NCBI RefSeq assembly: GCF_001940525.2
Contig: NZ_CP019437.1
Span: 2,702,501 to 2,766,500 of the forward strand
Source: Thioclava nitratireducens
Lineage (GTDB): Bacteria; Pseudomonadota; Alphaproteobacteria; Rhodobacterales; Rhodobacteraceae
DNA: 64,000 nt
Direction: 5' to 3'
The notes beneath the pieces were generated by a model. The model did not search any database and was not told the DNA's origin. It saw nothing but the letters and a program-made list of their open reading frames with translations. Below are positions 16,670 to 25,679 of the stretch, piece by piece; the first letter of the stretch is position 1; every line of letters starts with the position of its first letter. The translations under genes and the position numbers were made by a program.

Positions 16670-17884
16670 TTATCCTTTCACCGCGCCGGCCGTCAGGCCG
16701 CGGGTCATGAAACGTTCGAGCCCGAGGAACAGCGCCATGATCGGCACCGTCGCGATGACGGCGCCCGCCATCAGGTGCTGGCGCGGGATCTCGGAGGAGT
16801 TGAGCGAGGCGATGCCTCGCGTGAGGGTGAATTTGCTGGGATCGTCGAGCAGCATGAAGGCGAGCAGGAACTCGTTCCACGCGATCATGAAGACATAGAG
16901 CCCGACCGAGGCCATCGCGGGCAGCGCCAGCGGCAGCGTGATCTTCCAGATCACCTTGAGCCGCGAGAGCCCGTCCATCAGCCCCGCCTCCTCGACCTCG
17001 ACGGGGAGGCCGCGGAAATAGCCCTGCAGCATGTAGAGCGCGACGGGAATAGTGGTGACCGGATAGATCATCACGATCCCGAGGATCGAGTTGCGCAGAC
17101 CCACCATCGAGTAGGCGATGTAGATCGGCAGCGCGAGCACGATCATCGGCACCATGTAGATCAGCAGGATACCGCGCGAGAACACTTTCTGCCCACGGAA
17201 GCGCAGCCGCGCCACCGCATAGGCGCCGGGCACCGAGAACAGCAGCGTCAGCAGCACGGTCAGCACCGAGACGTAGAAGCTCGTCCAGAGGTAGCGGCCG
17301 AAATGGAACCGCGTCATCAGCTCGTAATAGCTGTCGAACAGGTGCCAGCCCCGGCTCAGGTCGATCGAGAAATCGAGCGGGTTGAGCATCAGCTGCTGCT
17401 GCGACTTCATCGAGGTCATGACCATCACGTAGAACGGGATGACCACGATCGCGGTGAAGAAGATGTAGCCGAAACCGGTCAGGAAGCGGATCACCGCATC
17501 CTCGAACTGGTGGCGGGTGAGCGCGCCGAATTGCAGCTCGCGCAGGATCGAGTTGAGCGGGATCGACACCGTGCCCGCGAGCACAACGCTGAGGACGACG
17601 CGCCAGACAAAGTTGAAGCTTTCGTCGAATTGCAGCGCGCCGAGGCCGATGGCCATCAGCACCAGCGCCACGACCACCGCCACCGCATCCGCAGCCCATC
17701 GATTGGCGATGCGCACGCGGGCAAACCCGGTCGCGAGCCCGAGGATCAGCGAGCCGATCAGCGCAGGCTTGGCCGCAGCCCCGGTGGCGAAGGAAATCGC
17801 GACCCCCAGCGTGACCGACATGACCAGCGCCCAGAGCGCTCCGATGATCGGCCCGGCGAGATAGCCTTTATGCAGGATTTTCAT
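16670..17884 (-). CDS. Sugar ABC permease (MalG-like) with an extra N-terminal membrane module
   Basis: CUT1-type inner-membrane permease of 404 residues. From about residue 135 it matches ordinary MalG-like permeases (FFTAIVVIPFYVMVMTSMKS, then the EAA loop EVEEAGLMDGLSRLKVIWKITLPLALPA near 300). The first roughly 130 residues are additional and form about four hydrophobic segments (YLAGPIIGALWALVMSVTLGVA; ALIGSLILGLATGFA; AVAVVVALVLMAIGLGAL; VVLSVVLAGTVSI). Typical MalG is about 296 residues. Its ATG overlaps the stop of the first permease by 4 bp. Function of the extra module unknown. Confidence 0.85.
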   Translation of the reverse strand: MKILHKGYLAGPIIGALWALVMSVTLGVAISFATGAAAKPALIGSLILGLATGFARVRIANRWAADAVAVVVALVLMAIGLGALQFDESFNFVWRVVLSVVLAGTVSIPLNSILRELQFGALTRHQFEDAVIRFLTGFGYIFFTAIVVIPFYVMVMTSMKSQQQLMLNPLDFSIDLSRGWHLFDSYYELMTRFHFGRYLWTSFYVSVLTVLLTLLFSVPGAYAVARLRFRGQKVFSRGILLIYMVPMIVLALPIYIAYSMVGLRNSILGIVMIYPVTTIPVALYMLQGYFRGLPVEVEEAGLMDGLSRLKVIWKITLPLALPAMASVGLYVFMIAWNEFLLAFMLLDDPSKFTLTRGIASLNSSEIPRQHLMAGAVIATVPIMALFLGLERFMTRGLTAGAVKG

Positions 17885-19116
17885 AGCCCTTCCTCCCGGC
17901 TCATGGTGCGGAAGAACAGCCCCGAGAAAACCAGAAGGCAGGCGAAGATCACCACGGCGACCGCGGCACCCGCACCGATATTCGACACCGCGAAAGCCTG
18001 TTCGTAGACATTGACCGTCAGGACCCGCGTGCCGGCATTGCCGCCGGTGAGCAGGAAGATGTCGTCGAACTTGTTGAAGGTCCAGATGAAGCGCAGCAGG
18101 AACAGGACCGAGAGGATCCCCAGCAGCTGCGGCATCGAGAGATACCAGAATTTCTGGAACGGCGAGGCCCCGTCCATATCCGCCGCCTCGTACATATCCG
18201 TGTCGATGCTCTGCATTCGCGCGAGGATGAAAAGGAACGAGAGCGGGAAATAGCGCCAGATCTCGAACACCGTCACCATGATCAGCGCGAGCGGCTTGGC
18301 CCCGAAGAAGTTGATCGCGCCTTCGCTCACGCCCATCTGCACCAGCAGCGCGTTGGCGGAGCCGGAATAGGGATCGAAGAGCGTGATCCAGGTGAAGGCC
18401 ACCGCGATCACCGGGGCCACATAGGGAAACAGGTAAAGCCCGCGCAGAATGCCCTGCCCGCGGAAGCTCTTGTTGAGCAGCAGCGCCGCGAACAGCCCCA
18501 CGACCAGCGCACCCAGCGTGCCGAAGACCGTGTAGAACAGCGTGATACCCAGCACGCTCCAGAACTCGCTGCCCGAAAAGAGCCGGCGGAAGTTTTCGAG
18601 CGTGAAGGTGGAATTCGTCAGGACGTTCGAGACGTGGCCGGTCGCCGTGACCTCGGCGTCACGCATCGCGCGCTCTGCCGCGCGGGTATCGCCGGTCACC
18701 TGCGCATCGACGCGGAACCGCTCGTTCGCGCCGGGTTCGAGCGTGCCGAAATCGCAAGACAGGTCCTGCCCGTCCATCGCGCAGCCCTGAGGCAGATCGC
18801 CGGTCAGCGTCACGCCCTCGGGCAGGGTCACATTCAACCCCGCCTTGGTCATCTCCTGCTCGCCCGACGGATTGATCACGCGCAACTCGAGAAGCGGCTG
18901 ATCGCCCCGCTCGCGCAGCGCCACCCGCGTGCGGATCTCGGCCGGACGCAGATCGCCCAACGTCACCGGCTTCACGGAGATCCAGAAGATCGCCAGCAGC
19001 GGCACGATCACGACGAGCGCCACGATCGCGATGGTCGGGAACAGCAGGCCCCAGGCGAGACGCGCTTCGCGACGGGCAAGCGCGCCGCGCCCCTTGGGCG
19101 GCGATATGTCGGTCAT
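17881..19116 (-). CDS. Sugar ABC permease (MalF-like) with a DUF11-like domain inserted in a periplasmic loop
   Basis: CUT1 permease of 411 residues. Start set at the ATG at 19116 (preceded by GGAG) rather than a TTG 12 bases earlier. TM1 spans about 22-46. Residues about 50-165 form a soluble, beta-rich insert with two cysteines (QGCAMDGQDLSC) and the pattern FGTLEPGANERFRVDAQVTG, reminiscent of DUF11/CARDB-type adhesion-like beta-sandwiches. The permease core with EAADMDGASPFQKFWYLSMPQL follows. MalF also has a large periplasmic P2 loop, but I do not see sequence likeness to it. First permease of the operon, 81 bp after the binding-protein gene. Confidence 0.85.
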   Translation of the reverse strand: MTDISPPKGRGALARREARLAWGLLFPTIAIVALVVIVPLLAIFWISVKPVTLGDLRPAEIRTRVALRERGDQPLLELRVINPSGEQEMTKAGLNVTLPEGVTLTGDLPQGCAMDGQDLSCDFGTLEPGANERFRVDAQVTGDTRAAERAMRDAEVTATGHVSNVLTNSTFTLENFRRLFSGSEFWSVLGITLFYTVFGTLGALVVGLFAALLLNKSFRGQGILRGLYLFPYVAPVIAVAFTWITLFDPYSGSANALLVQMGVSEGAINFFGAKPLALIMVTVFEIWRYFPLSFLFILARMQSIDTDMYEAADMDGASPFQKFWYLSMPQLLGILSVLFLLRFIWTFNKFDDIFLLTGGNAGTRVLTVNVYEQAFAVSNIGAGAAVAVVIFACLLVFSGLFFRTMSREEGL

Positions 19117-19197
19117 GACAGTCTCCAATCCATGCAGTCAGAGCGGGCTTCGGCCCCGGGGCAAGGCGCGACCGCCCTGCCCCGGCCAGAGATCGGA

Positions 19198-20558
19198 TCA
19201 GTTGATCTTGCCCAGCTCGTCGTTCATCTTCGCGACCGCATCCTCGGCCGAGATGTTGCCGTCGATGAAGTCGCGCACAACCCGGTTGATGACCTGGCTG
19301 TTGAGCATCTTCGAGGCCAGCGCGAGCTGCCCGTCTTTCACGCCCCAGCGCTGTGCAGTGTCGAGACCCTTGGTGATCTCGTCGACCACGGCCGGATCGT
19401 AGAGATCCTTGAGCGGCGCCTTGCGATCCACGCCCACCGGCAGGGTCGCCCAGAGCTTGGTGAACTTCTCCGGATCCTCATCAGTGCCGCGACGGGTCGG
19501 GAACTTGCCCTCGGGCGCGATCGACAGCGTCTGCTCGTAGCCGTCATTCATCGAGTAATCGACGAATTTCTCGGCCGCATCGGTGTCGGCGTCGGCGGTG
19601 ATGGTGAAATAACGCAGGTCCGCCCAGCTCGCACCGTCGGGATTCGACGGGCCCGCGAGGTTGGTCACGACGCCGGTATCCTTCGACAGCTCGGTCGAGG
19701 TCGGGTCATCGTTGATCATCGGCGGAGCGCTGTCACGCAGGCCGGCCAGCTCGTCGAGGATGAAGGGCGACCACATGATCATCGCCGCCTTGCCGCGAAA
19801 TACAGCTCGCGCGACTGCTTCCAGTAGTTCTCGCCGGGCGGGGAGGCATCGGCCAGCTTCTTGTAGAAGTTCAGCACTTCGACTGTCTTCTTCTCGTCGA
19901 GCGGCTTGAAGCCGTCCGGCCCCACCGGCGAGACGCCGTTGGCGAGGAAGATCTGCTCGAGAATCTGGCTCATGTAGTTGTCGTCGACCTTGGTCGCTGC
20001 GACGAAACCATACATGTTCGGCGGATCGTTGAGCTTGTCGAGCGCGGCCTCGATCGATTTGAAATCGGTCGGCGGCGCGAGGCCCGCCTTGTCGAACAGA
20101 TCCTTGCGGTAGAGGATCATCTGCGTCCAGCCATCGACCGGCACCGCGGCGTAATCGCCATCGGTCTCGACCATCTTCAGCGCGCCGGGCGCGAAGGTGG
20201 CCGGATCGAGCTTGTCGACCACGTCCGAGCTCGCCAGCGTGTCGAGAATGCCCGCATCGGTCCAGGGCAGCACGTTCTGCAGCGGCGTGTAGATCACGTC
20301 GGGCAGGTCCCCCGCCGCGAAGGCTGCGGTCGCGCGCTGGTTCAGGTCGCTTTCGGTGACCGGGATCACGTCGACGGTGATGCCGGTCTTGGCCTTGAAG
20401 TCGTCGGCCATCTGCTGCTGCTTGGCCAGACGCTCGGGCTGTTCCTCGGTGGTCCAGAACTTGATCGTCTGCGCCTGCACCGCGACGGCGCCCGCCATCA
20501 GCGCAAGCACGGTCGAGCCCATCAGCATCGCCGTTTTATGTCCAAGTATCGATTTCAT
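19198..20558 (-). pseudogene. Sugar ABC transporter substrate-binding protein, interrupted by a 1-base frameshift
   Basis: Extracellular solute-binding protein (family 1). The first frame (from the ATG at 20558, RBS GGGAGG) has a signal peptide ending near AVAVQAQ and runs to YWKQSRELYFA, then meets an early stop at 19779. The remainder (MIMWSPFILDELAGLR... to 19198) continues in another frame. Adding one G in the short G run near 19793 restores FAGKAAMIMWSPF and a protein of about 453 residues, normal for the family. Either a sequencing error or a real frameshift that would disable the importer. Everything else in the operon looks intact, which favours an error or a very recent mutation. Confidence 0.85.
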
Positions 20559-20588
20559 TTACTTTCCTCCCGGTAGATTGCGTTACTC

Positions 20589-21668
20589 TTATGGGTCGAC
20601 GGGCGGCCCGTCGGAGCCTCCCGGTTCCAGTTGCGCCGCCACCAGTTCCGTCAGCTCACCGGGCGGCGCACCACGGAGCTGCGCGATCAGCAGCGACGCG
20701 AGACGCGCGCCCGCATGCTGGCTGTCGACTGCGAATGTCGTGAGGGGCGGATCGACCATCCGGCCCTCGGGAATGCCGTCATAGGAGATGACCGACAGAT
20801 CGCGCCCGATCGTCTGCCCCCGCTCGCGCGCCACGTCATAGGCGCCGAGCGCCGTCGCGTCGGTGGAGTAGACGATCGCCGTCGCGGGCTCGGCCAGATC
20901 GAGCAACTGGCGCGCGGCCTCTGCCCCTTCCGCGCGGTTCGAGACCTCCATCACCTCGAGCGCGGGATCGAAGGGCAATCCGGCCTCTTCCAGCCCCTTT
21001 CGGTAGCCGTCTCGGCGCAACAGCGCGAAATTGTAGCTCGTATGCGACCCGGCGAAGGCGATGCGGCGATGGCCGAAACCCGCCAGACGCGCGACGGCGG
21101 CGCGCATCGCCCCCTCGCCATCGACGTCGAACCACGACAGGCCCGGATCGGGCTTGCCGTGACCGGTGCGGCCGAACAGAACGAAGGGCACATGTTTCGA
21201 TTGCAGGAATTTCACCCTTGGGTCGACGACCTGCGTTCGCGGCAGGATGAAACCATCGACCTTGTGCTCCTGCAGAAGCCGCGTGACCGTGTCCTCCATC
21301 TCCTCGCGCGAATTCGACGAGGCGATCGTCAGGGTCCAGCCTTCCAGCGAGGCTTCCTGCGTGATCCCGCCCAGAAAATCCGTAAGGAACGGGCCGTAGC
21401 GGTCCGGTGCGTCCAGTTCGAGCACCAGGCCCAGCGCCCGCACCCGCCCCGTACGCACCGCCTGCGCATAGGGCATCGGCGCGTAGCCCATCTCGGCTGC
21501 CACCCGCGCCACGCGTTCGCGGGTTTCGGGCGAGATGTCGGAATAGTTGTTGAGCGCGCGCGACACGGTGCTCTTGGTCAGCCCCAGCGCCTGCGCAAGG
21601 TCAGAGATCCGAACTCGGCGCGGTGCCGGCTCGGACGGTTTCTTATCGGTGTCGCGAATCTCCTCCAT
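20589..21668 (-). CDS. LacI-family repressor of the sugar ABC operon
   Basis: 359 residues. The N-terminal LacI HTH is at about 19-40 (VRISDLAQALGLTKSTVSRAL), with hinge NNYSDISPETRERVARVAAEMGYAP, then a periplasmic-binding-protein-like sensor domain (GLVLELDAPDRYGPF...VISYDGIPEGRMVDPPLTTF). First gene of the operon, 30 bp before the binding-protein gene, so probably autoregulated through the two palindromes just upstream (21687-21720). Inducer likely the imported sugar or its derivative (inference). Confidence 0.92.
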   Translation of the reverse strand: MEEIRDTDKKPSEPAPRRVRISDLAQALGLTKSTVSRALNNYSDISPETRERVARVAAEMGYAPMPYAQAVRTGRVRALGLVLELDAPDRYGPFLTDFLGGITQEASLEGWTLTIASSNSREEMEDTVTRLLQEHKVDGFILPRTQVVDPRVKFLQSKHVPFVLFGRTGHGKPDPGLSWFDVDGEGAMRAAVARLAGFGHRRIAFAGSHTSYNFALLRRDGYRKGLEEAGLPFDPALEVMEVSNRAEGAEAARQLLDLAEPATAIVYSTDATALGAYDVARERGQTIGRDLSVISYDGIPEGRMVDPPLTTFAVDSQHAGARLASLLIAQLRGAPPGELTELVAAQLEPGGSDGPPVDP

Positions 21669-21686
21669 GGCGAGAGACTAGGTCAC

Positions 21687-21700
21687 CGAAACCGATTTCG
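21687..21700. promoter_or_regulatory. LacI-type operator O1
   Basis: CGAAACCGATTTCG, a 14-bp near-palindrome with one central mismatch, 18 bp upstream of the lacI start. It is almost identical to the perfect palindrome 20 bp away. CG-centred palindromes of this kind are the usual LacI-family operator form. Confidence 0.75.
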
Positions 21701-21706
21701 TAAAGC

Positions 21707-21720
21707 CGAAACCGGTTTCG
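21707..21720. promoter_or_regulatory. LacI-type operator O2
   Basis: CGAAACCGGTTTCG, a perfect 14-bp palindrome. Centre-to-centre distance to O1 is 20 bp (two helical turns), allowing two dimers on the same DNA face. A further half-site-like CCGGTTTCGA occurs at about 21798-21807. Confidence 0.8.
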
Positions 21721-22185
21721 AAGCGCGATTTCAGCCTCAAGTCGCCGTGTGCCGCACTGCGGCGTCGCGGTCGCGGATCATTTCGGTTGGGGGCGCGCCG
21801 GTTTCGAGAAATCATTCAAAACCAAAACCCTAGGAGGCGACTTTAAAGTGAGAGTATGCCGCCGCAGGTTCCGCTCACGTGCCTGCCTTTCGTCGATGAC
21901 GAAAGCTGACCGTGGAACCGGTGCGCCAGCCAGCGATCACAGCTTGGTGTTGAGGTCGGAAAGCTGTGCAGATCCAATAACACGAAACCAAGCGCTTTCA
22001 GGCACCTACAAGGCGACCTTAAACCTAGAGGATAACGTCGCGTGTCCCCGCTTTCTCCTCCTTGCGGCTGAACCAAACCCGGCTCCGGGCCGTTGTCTTA
22101 CAGGGCAATCCAGCGCGCCCCCGAGATTTTCGAACAGTTTCCTCAAGGACTGACCAGCATCAGCCTTCAGCGAAAAGGAATTGCC
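21721..22185. other. Intergenic region with a 19-bp hairpin
   Basis: 465 bases without a credible gene between lacI and the polyketide synthase. It contains a perfect stem CTTTCGTC/GACGAAAG with a 3-base loop at 21887-21905, not followed by a T run, so more likely an operator or RNA structure than a terminator. Promoters of both divergent units must lie here. Confidence 0.4.
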
Positions 22186-23265
22186 ATGTCAGTTTACCTC
22201 CACGGTCTCTCCACCGCTCTGCCGCCGCATTGCCTCGCGCAATCCGAGGTGCGCGAGCGGGCCGAGATCATCTTCGGCGAGACCTACCCGCAATTCGAGC
22301 GGCTCTCGAAAACCTTCGACACGGCGGGGATCGACCGGCGTTATTCGGTCGTGCCGATCGACTGGTTCTCGGAAGCCCACGGCTGGGCGGATCGCAACGC
22401 GGCGTTCATGGAGGGCGCGAAAGCGCTGTTCATCGACGCGGCGCAGGCGGCGCTCGACGCCGCAGGCTGGCAGGGTTCGGAGGTCGATTGCGTGGTCACC
22501 GTCTGCTCGACCGGCCTCGCGACGCCCTCGCTCGAGGCGCAGGTTCTGGGCGAGATGGGCTTTCGCGACGACATCATGCGCGTGCCGATCTTCGGCCTGG
22601 GCTGCGCGGGCGGCGTTTCGGGACTGTCGACGGCGCAATCCATCGCGGCGGGCCGTCCGGGCGCGAAAGTGCTGCTCGTCGTGGTCGAGACCTGCTCGCT
22701 CTCGTTTCGCGCCGACCGGATGCAGAAGGCCGATATCGTCGCTGCCGTCCTCTTCGCCGATGGCGCGGCTGCGGCCTGTATCAGCACCGAGGCGCCGGGC
22801 GCGGGTCAGGTGATCTCGCTCGGTCAGGGGCACCAGAAGACATGGCCCGACACGCTCGACATCATGGGCTGGGACGTGGACGAGATCGGCTTCGGCGTGA
22901 TCTTCGACCGCTCGATCCCGGGCTTCGTCAATTCCGAATTCGCGACGGCGGCGGAGGGCGCGCTGCGGGCCGCGAACCTCGATCACGCCGATATCGACCG
23001 CTATGTCTGCCATCCGGGCGGCGCGAAGGTCGTGGAAGCGATCGAGGCCGCGTTGCATCTGGAACAGGGCGTGCTGGATGCCGAGCGCAACGTGCTGCGC
23101 GAGGCGGGCAACATGTCGGCGCCGACCATGCTCTTCGTGATGCGCGCGGTGTTGGATGCGGGCAAGACCGGACAGATGATGGGCTGCGCGCTCGGGCCGG
23201 GCTTTACCGCCTCGTTCCTGCCCTTCCATGTCGGCCCGCCCCAAATCGAGGCGGAGGCCGCGTGA
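22186..23265 (+). CDS. Type III polyketide synthase (chalcone/alkylpyrone synthase-like)
   Basis: Homodimeric thiolase-fold enzyme that extends an acyl-CoA starter with malonyl-CoA. 359 residues from the ATG at 22186; upstream in-frame starts are not supported. The Cys-His-Asn triad is visible: Cys140 (FGLGCAGG), His276 (VCHPGGAK), Asn309 (AGNMSAPTM). C-terminal GPGFTASFLP matches the family. Followed with TGATG overlap by an ICMT-like methyltransferase, the same pairing as Bacillus BpsA-BpsB, which makes methylated alkylpyrones. The product here is inferred to be an alkylpyrone/alkylresorcinol-type lipid. Confidence 0.9.
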   Translation: MSVYLHGLSTALPPHCLAQSEVRERAEIIFGETYPQFERLSKTFDTAGIDRRYSVVPIDWFSEAHGWADRNAAFMEGAKALFIDAAQAALDAAGWQGSEVDCVVTVCSTGLATPSLEAQVLGEMGFRDDIMRVPIFGLGCAGGVSGLSTAQSIAAGRPGAKVLLVVVETCSLSFRADRMQKADIVAAVLFADGAAAACISTEAPGAGQVISLGQGHQKTWPDTLDIMGWDVDEIGFGVIFDRSIPGFVNSEFATAAEGALRAANLDHADIDRYVCHPGGAKVVEAIEAALHLEQGVLDAERNVLREAGNMSAPTMLFVMRAVLDAGKTGQMMGCALGPGFTASFLPFHVGPPQIEAEAA

Positions 23266-23762
23266 TGTCCCTCCCGAGCGTTCTCTTTCTGGCCTTCATC
23301 ATCGTGCAACGGCTGAGCGAGCTTGTCATCGCCAGGCGCAACACTGCGCGGCTTCTGGCGCGTGGAGCCCATGAGGTCGGCGCGGCGCATTACCCGGTGA
23401 TGGTCGCGATGCACAGCGCGTGGATCCTATGCCTTATCGTCTTCGGCCTCGGCCAGCCCGTACACCTCGGCTGGCTCGCTCTCTTTGCGGTGCTGCAGGT
23501 GCTGCGCATCTGGATCCTCACCAGCCTCGGCGGACGCTGGACGACACGGATCATCATCCTCGAAGAGCCGCTGGTCGCGCGCGGGCCGTTCAAATACGTC
23601 TCGCACCCCAATTACATGCTGGTCGTGGCCGAGATCTTCGTCGCCCCGATGGTACTGGGCCTGCTCTGGGTCGCAGTTCTGTTCACCGTACTGAACGCCG
23701 CGATGCTCTGGGTGCGGATCGGGGTCGAGAACAAGGCCCTCGCCCCGATGCGCGCAGGCTGA
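23265..23762 (+). CDS. ICMT-like membrane methyltransferase (BpsB type)
   Basis: 165-residue membrane protein of the isoprenylcysteine carboxyl methyltransferase family: several hydrophobic helices and the conserved C-terminal motif GPFKYVSHPNYMLVVAEI, which in the family forms part of the SAM-binding region. Overlaps the polyketide synthase stop (TGATG), indicating coupled translation. By analogy with Bacillus BpsB it would O-methylate the pyrone/resorcinol made by the upstream enzyme. Family sure, substrate inferred. Confidence 0.85.
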   Translation: MSLPSVLFLAFIIVQRLSELVIARRNTARLLARGAHEVGAAHYPVMVAMHSAWILCLIVFGLGQPVHLGWLALFAVLQVLRIWILTSLGGRWTTRIIILEEPLVARGPFKYVSHPNYMLVVAEIFVAPMVLGLLWVAVLFTVLNAAMLWVRIGVENKALAPMRAG

Positions 23763-23769
23763 ATGCGAA

Positions 23770-23795
23770 ACGGGGGGCGATTGCGCCCCCCGTTC
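23770..23795. terminator. Bidirectional terminator between polyketide and TRAP/pca operons
   Basis: Perfect 11-bp GC-rich stem AACGGGGGGCG/CGCCCCCCGTT with a 4-base loop, 7 bp after the methyltransferase stop and 27 bp from the convergent dctM stop. Confidence 0.85.
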
Positions 23796-23821
23796 CGTCT
23801 CATCCGCTTGTCTTGAGTGGA

Positions 23822-25177
23822 TCAGCCACCAAGCACGCGAGGCAGCCACAGCGTCAGCGCCGGGAAGCCTAGCAGAAGCGCGACGCGCACGAGCTCGGAC
23901 AGGAAGAACGGGAAGACACCGCGGAAGGTGGTGCCCATCGGAACGTTCTTCGCCAGCGCCGAGATCACGAAGACATTCATCCCCACCGGCGGCGTGATCA
24001 GCCCCAGCTCCACCACGACAAGCGCAAGGATACCGAACCAGACCTTCAGCTCGTCGGTCGAGAGGCCGAAGCCCGAGCCGTCCGCCATCTGGTAGAGACC
24101 GCCATTGATCTCGACCAGCACCGGCCAGAAGAAGGGCAGCACCAGCAGGATCATCGACATCGAGTCCATCAGGCAGCCCAGCACGATCAGCGCGATCAGC
24201 AGGATCGCCATCACCATCATGGGCGGCAAGCCGGAATTCACCGCCATATCGGCAGCCGCCTGCGGCACCCCTGCCCGCGACATGAAGATCTTCAGAAGCT
24301 CCGCGCCCAGCAGGATCAGGTAGATCATGCCAGTGGTGCCCGCCGTCTCGAGGATGGACGAGCGCAGGGCTTCGCGCGACATCAGCCCGCGGAAGAGGCC
24401 ATAGACGAAGACCGCGAAGACGCCGATCGCAGCGGCGGGCGTCGGGTTGTAGAAGCCCGCATAGATGCCGCCGATGACGACGCCGAAGATGCCCAGCACC
24501 GGCAGCACGCCGCGCGTGGCCGCCCAGAACTCGGCCTTGTCCGACACGCCCTGCGCGGGGCCCGCGCTCGGCACGAGGCGGACATAGATCGCGATGGTCA
24601 GCAGGAACAGAGCGACCGCGATCAGGCCGGGCACCAGTGCCGCCATGAACATCGTGACGATATTGGCCTCCACGATCACCGCGTAGATCACAAGGATCAC
24701 CGAAGGCGGGATCAGGATGCCCAGCACGCCGCCCGCCGCGACCGAACCGGTCGCGAGCGCGGGAGAGTAGTTGTAGCGCTCCAGCTCCGGCAGGGCGACC
24801 TTGCCCATCGTCGAGGCGGTTGCGAGCGAGGAGCCGCAGACCGCGCCGAAGCCCGCGCAGGCGGCGATCGAGGCCATCGCGGTGCCGCCGCGCATCCAGC
24901 CGAACCACGCATTGGCGGCGCGGAACATGTCGCGCGACAGGCCCGTCTTGGTGGCCAGCGCCCCCATCAGGACGAACATAGGCACGACCGAGAGGTCATA
25001 GATCGAGAATTGACCGTAAGCGAGCGTCTTGAGCTGGCTCAACAAGATCGCCGGGCCGTTGATGATCGCGGTGCCGCCAGCGCCCACGAGGATCATCGCG
25101 TAAGCGATGGGCACACGCATTACGATAAGCGCCACGAGAATGGCGAGGCCAAGCAGGCCGAGAGTAATCGGGTCCAT
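23822..25177 (-). CDS. dctM: TRAP transporter large permease (DctM)
   Basis: 451-residue integral membrane subunit with about 12 helices; start at the ATG (25177) overlapping the dctQ stop by TGATG. An in-frame upstream extension to 25342 lies over dctQ and is discarded. DctM hallmarks: FGAVCGSSLATASTMGKVALPEL, GILIPPSVILVIYAVI and LVVVELGLITPPVGMNVFVI. Last gene of the pca operon; substrate probably a carboxylated aromatic or related acid, given its co-transcribed neighbours. Confidence 0.9.
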   Translation of the reverse strand: MDPITLGLLGLAILVALIVMRVPIAYAMILVGAGGTAIINGPAILLSQLKTLAYGQFSIYDLSVVPMFVLMGALATKTGLSRDMFRAANAWFGWMRGGTAMASIAACAGFGAVCGSSLATASTMGKVALPELERYNYSPALATGSVAAGGVLGILIPPSVILVIYAVIVEANIVTMFMAALVPGLIAVALFLLTIAIYVRLVPSAGPAQGVSDKAEFWAATRGVLPVLGIFGVVIGGIYAGFYNPTPAAAIGVFAVFVYGLFRGLMSREALRSSILETAGTTGMIYLILLGAELLKIFMSRAGVPQAAADMAVNSGLPPMMVMAILLIALIVLGCLMDSMSMILLVLPFFWPVLVEINGGLYQMADGSGFGLSTDELKVWFGILALVVVELGLITPPVGMNVFVISALAKNVPMGTTFRGVFPFFLSELVRVALLLGFPALTLWLPRVLGG

Positions 25178-25659
25178 CAGGCACGCCCCGTCCAGTTGTC
25201 CCGCAGGCTCAGCGCTGCGGCGATGAAAAGTAGCGCAAGCGAGGCAAGCGCGGGAAGGTAAGCCCACCAGACCGGGATCTGCAGGATCGTGGTGGCGAGC
25301 GAATAGGATTTCTGATCGAGCATCCCGAAATACATCCGCCACAGCAGAAGCGCGGCAAACCCCAGCGCCAGCACCGAGCCGATGGCCGAGAAGCGACGCT
25401 GCACGGCGGCGCTAAGTTTCGAGGTGAAGATATCCGCCGTCACGTTCTGATCGGCCAATTGGCAGTAGGGCAGGAACATGAAGGCCGCGATGGCGACCCC
25501 CATCTCCGTCAGTTCGAAGTCCCCCGCGAAGGGCAGCCCGATAAAGCCGCCCAACACTGTCCAGACGTTTACGGCGACGATCGCTGCAAGCACCCCGCCT
25601 CCGGCGAGGGCCCAGGCATAGATCGCCTTGCGCAAGAAAGTCTCAGTTGCAGAATGCAT
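25177..25659 (-). CDS. dctQ: TRAP transporter small permease (DctQ)
   Basis: 160 residues with four hydrophobic segments (for example AIYAWALAGGGVLAAIVAVNV and VLALGFAALLLWRMYFGML), as expected for DctQ, which bridges the binding protein and DctM. The periplasmic/cytosolic motif FELTEMGVAIAAFMFLPYCQ is family-like. Sits between dctP (20-bp gap) and dctM (TGATG overlap). Confidence 0.87.
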   Translation of the reverse strand: MHSATETFLRKAIYAWALAGGGVLAAIVAVNVWTVLGGFIGLPFAGDFELTEMGVAIAAFMFLPYCQLADQNVTADIFTSKLSAAVQRRFSAIGSVLALGFAALLLWRMYFGMLDQKSYSLATTILQIPVWWAYLPALASLALLFIAAALSLRDNWTGRA

Positions 25660-25679
25660 GATCGTCGCCGCTCCGTTGG

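Noticed and set aside
15701..18007. 768-codon plus-strand frame over the glycosidase and permease
   Set aside because: Composition (His/Arg/Asp repeats) and full overlap with intact minus-strand genes show it is an antisense artefact.
21749..22153. 134-codon open frame upstream of the polyketide synthase
   Set aside because: No RBS, no domain, and it overlaps the regulatory spacer with operators and a hairpin.
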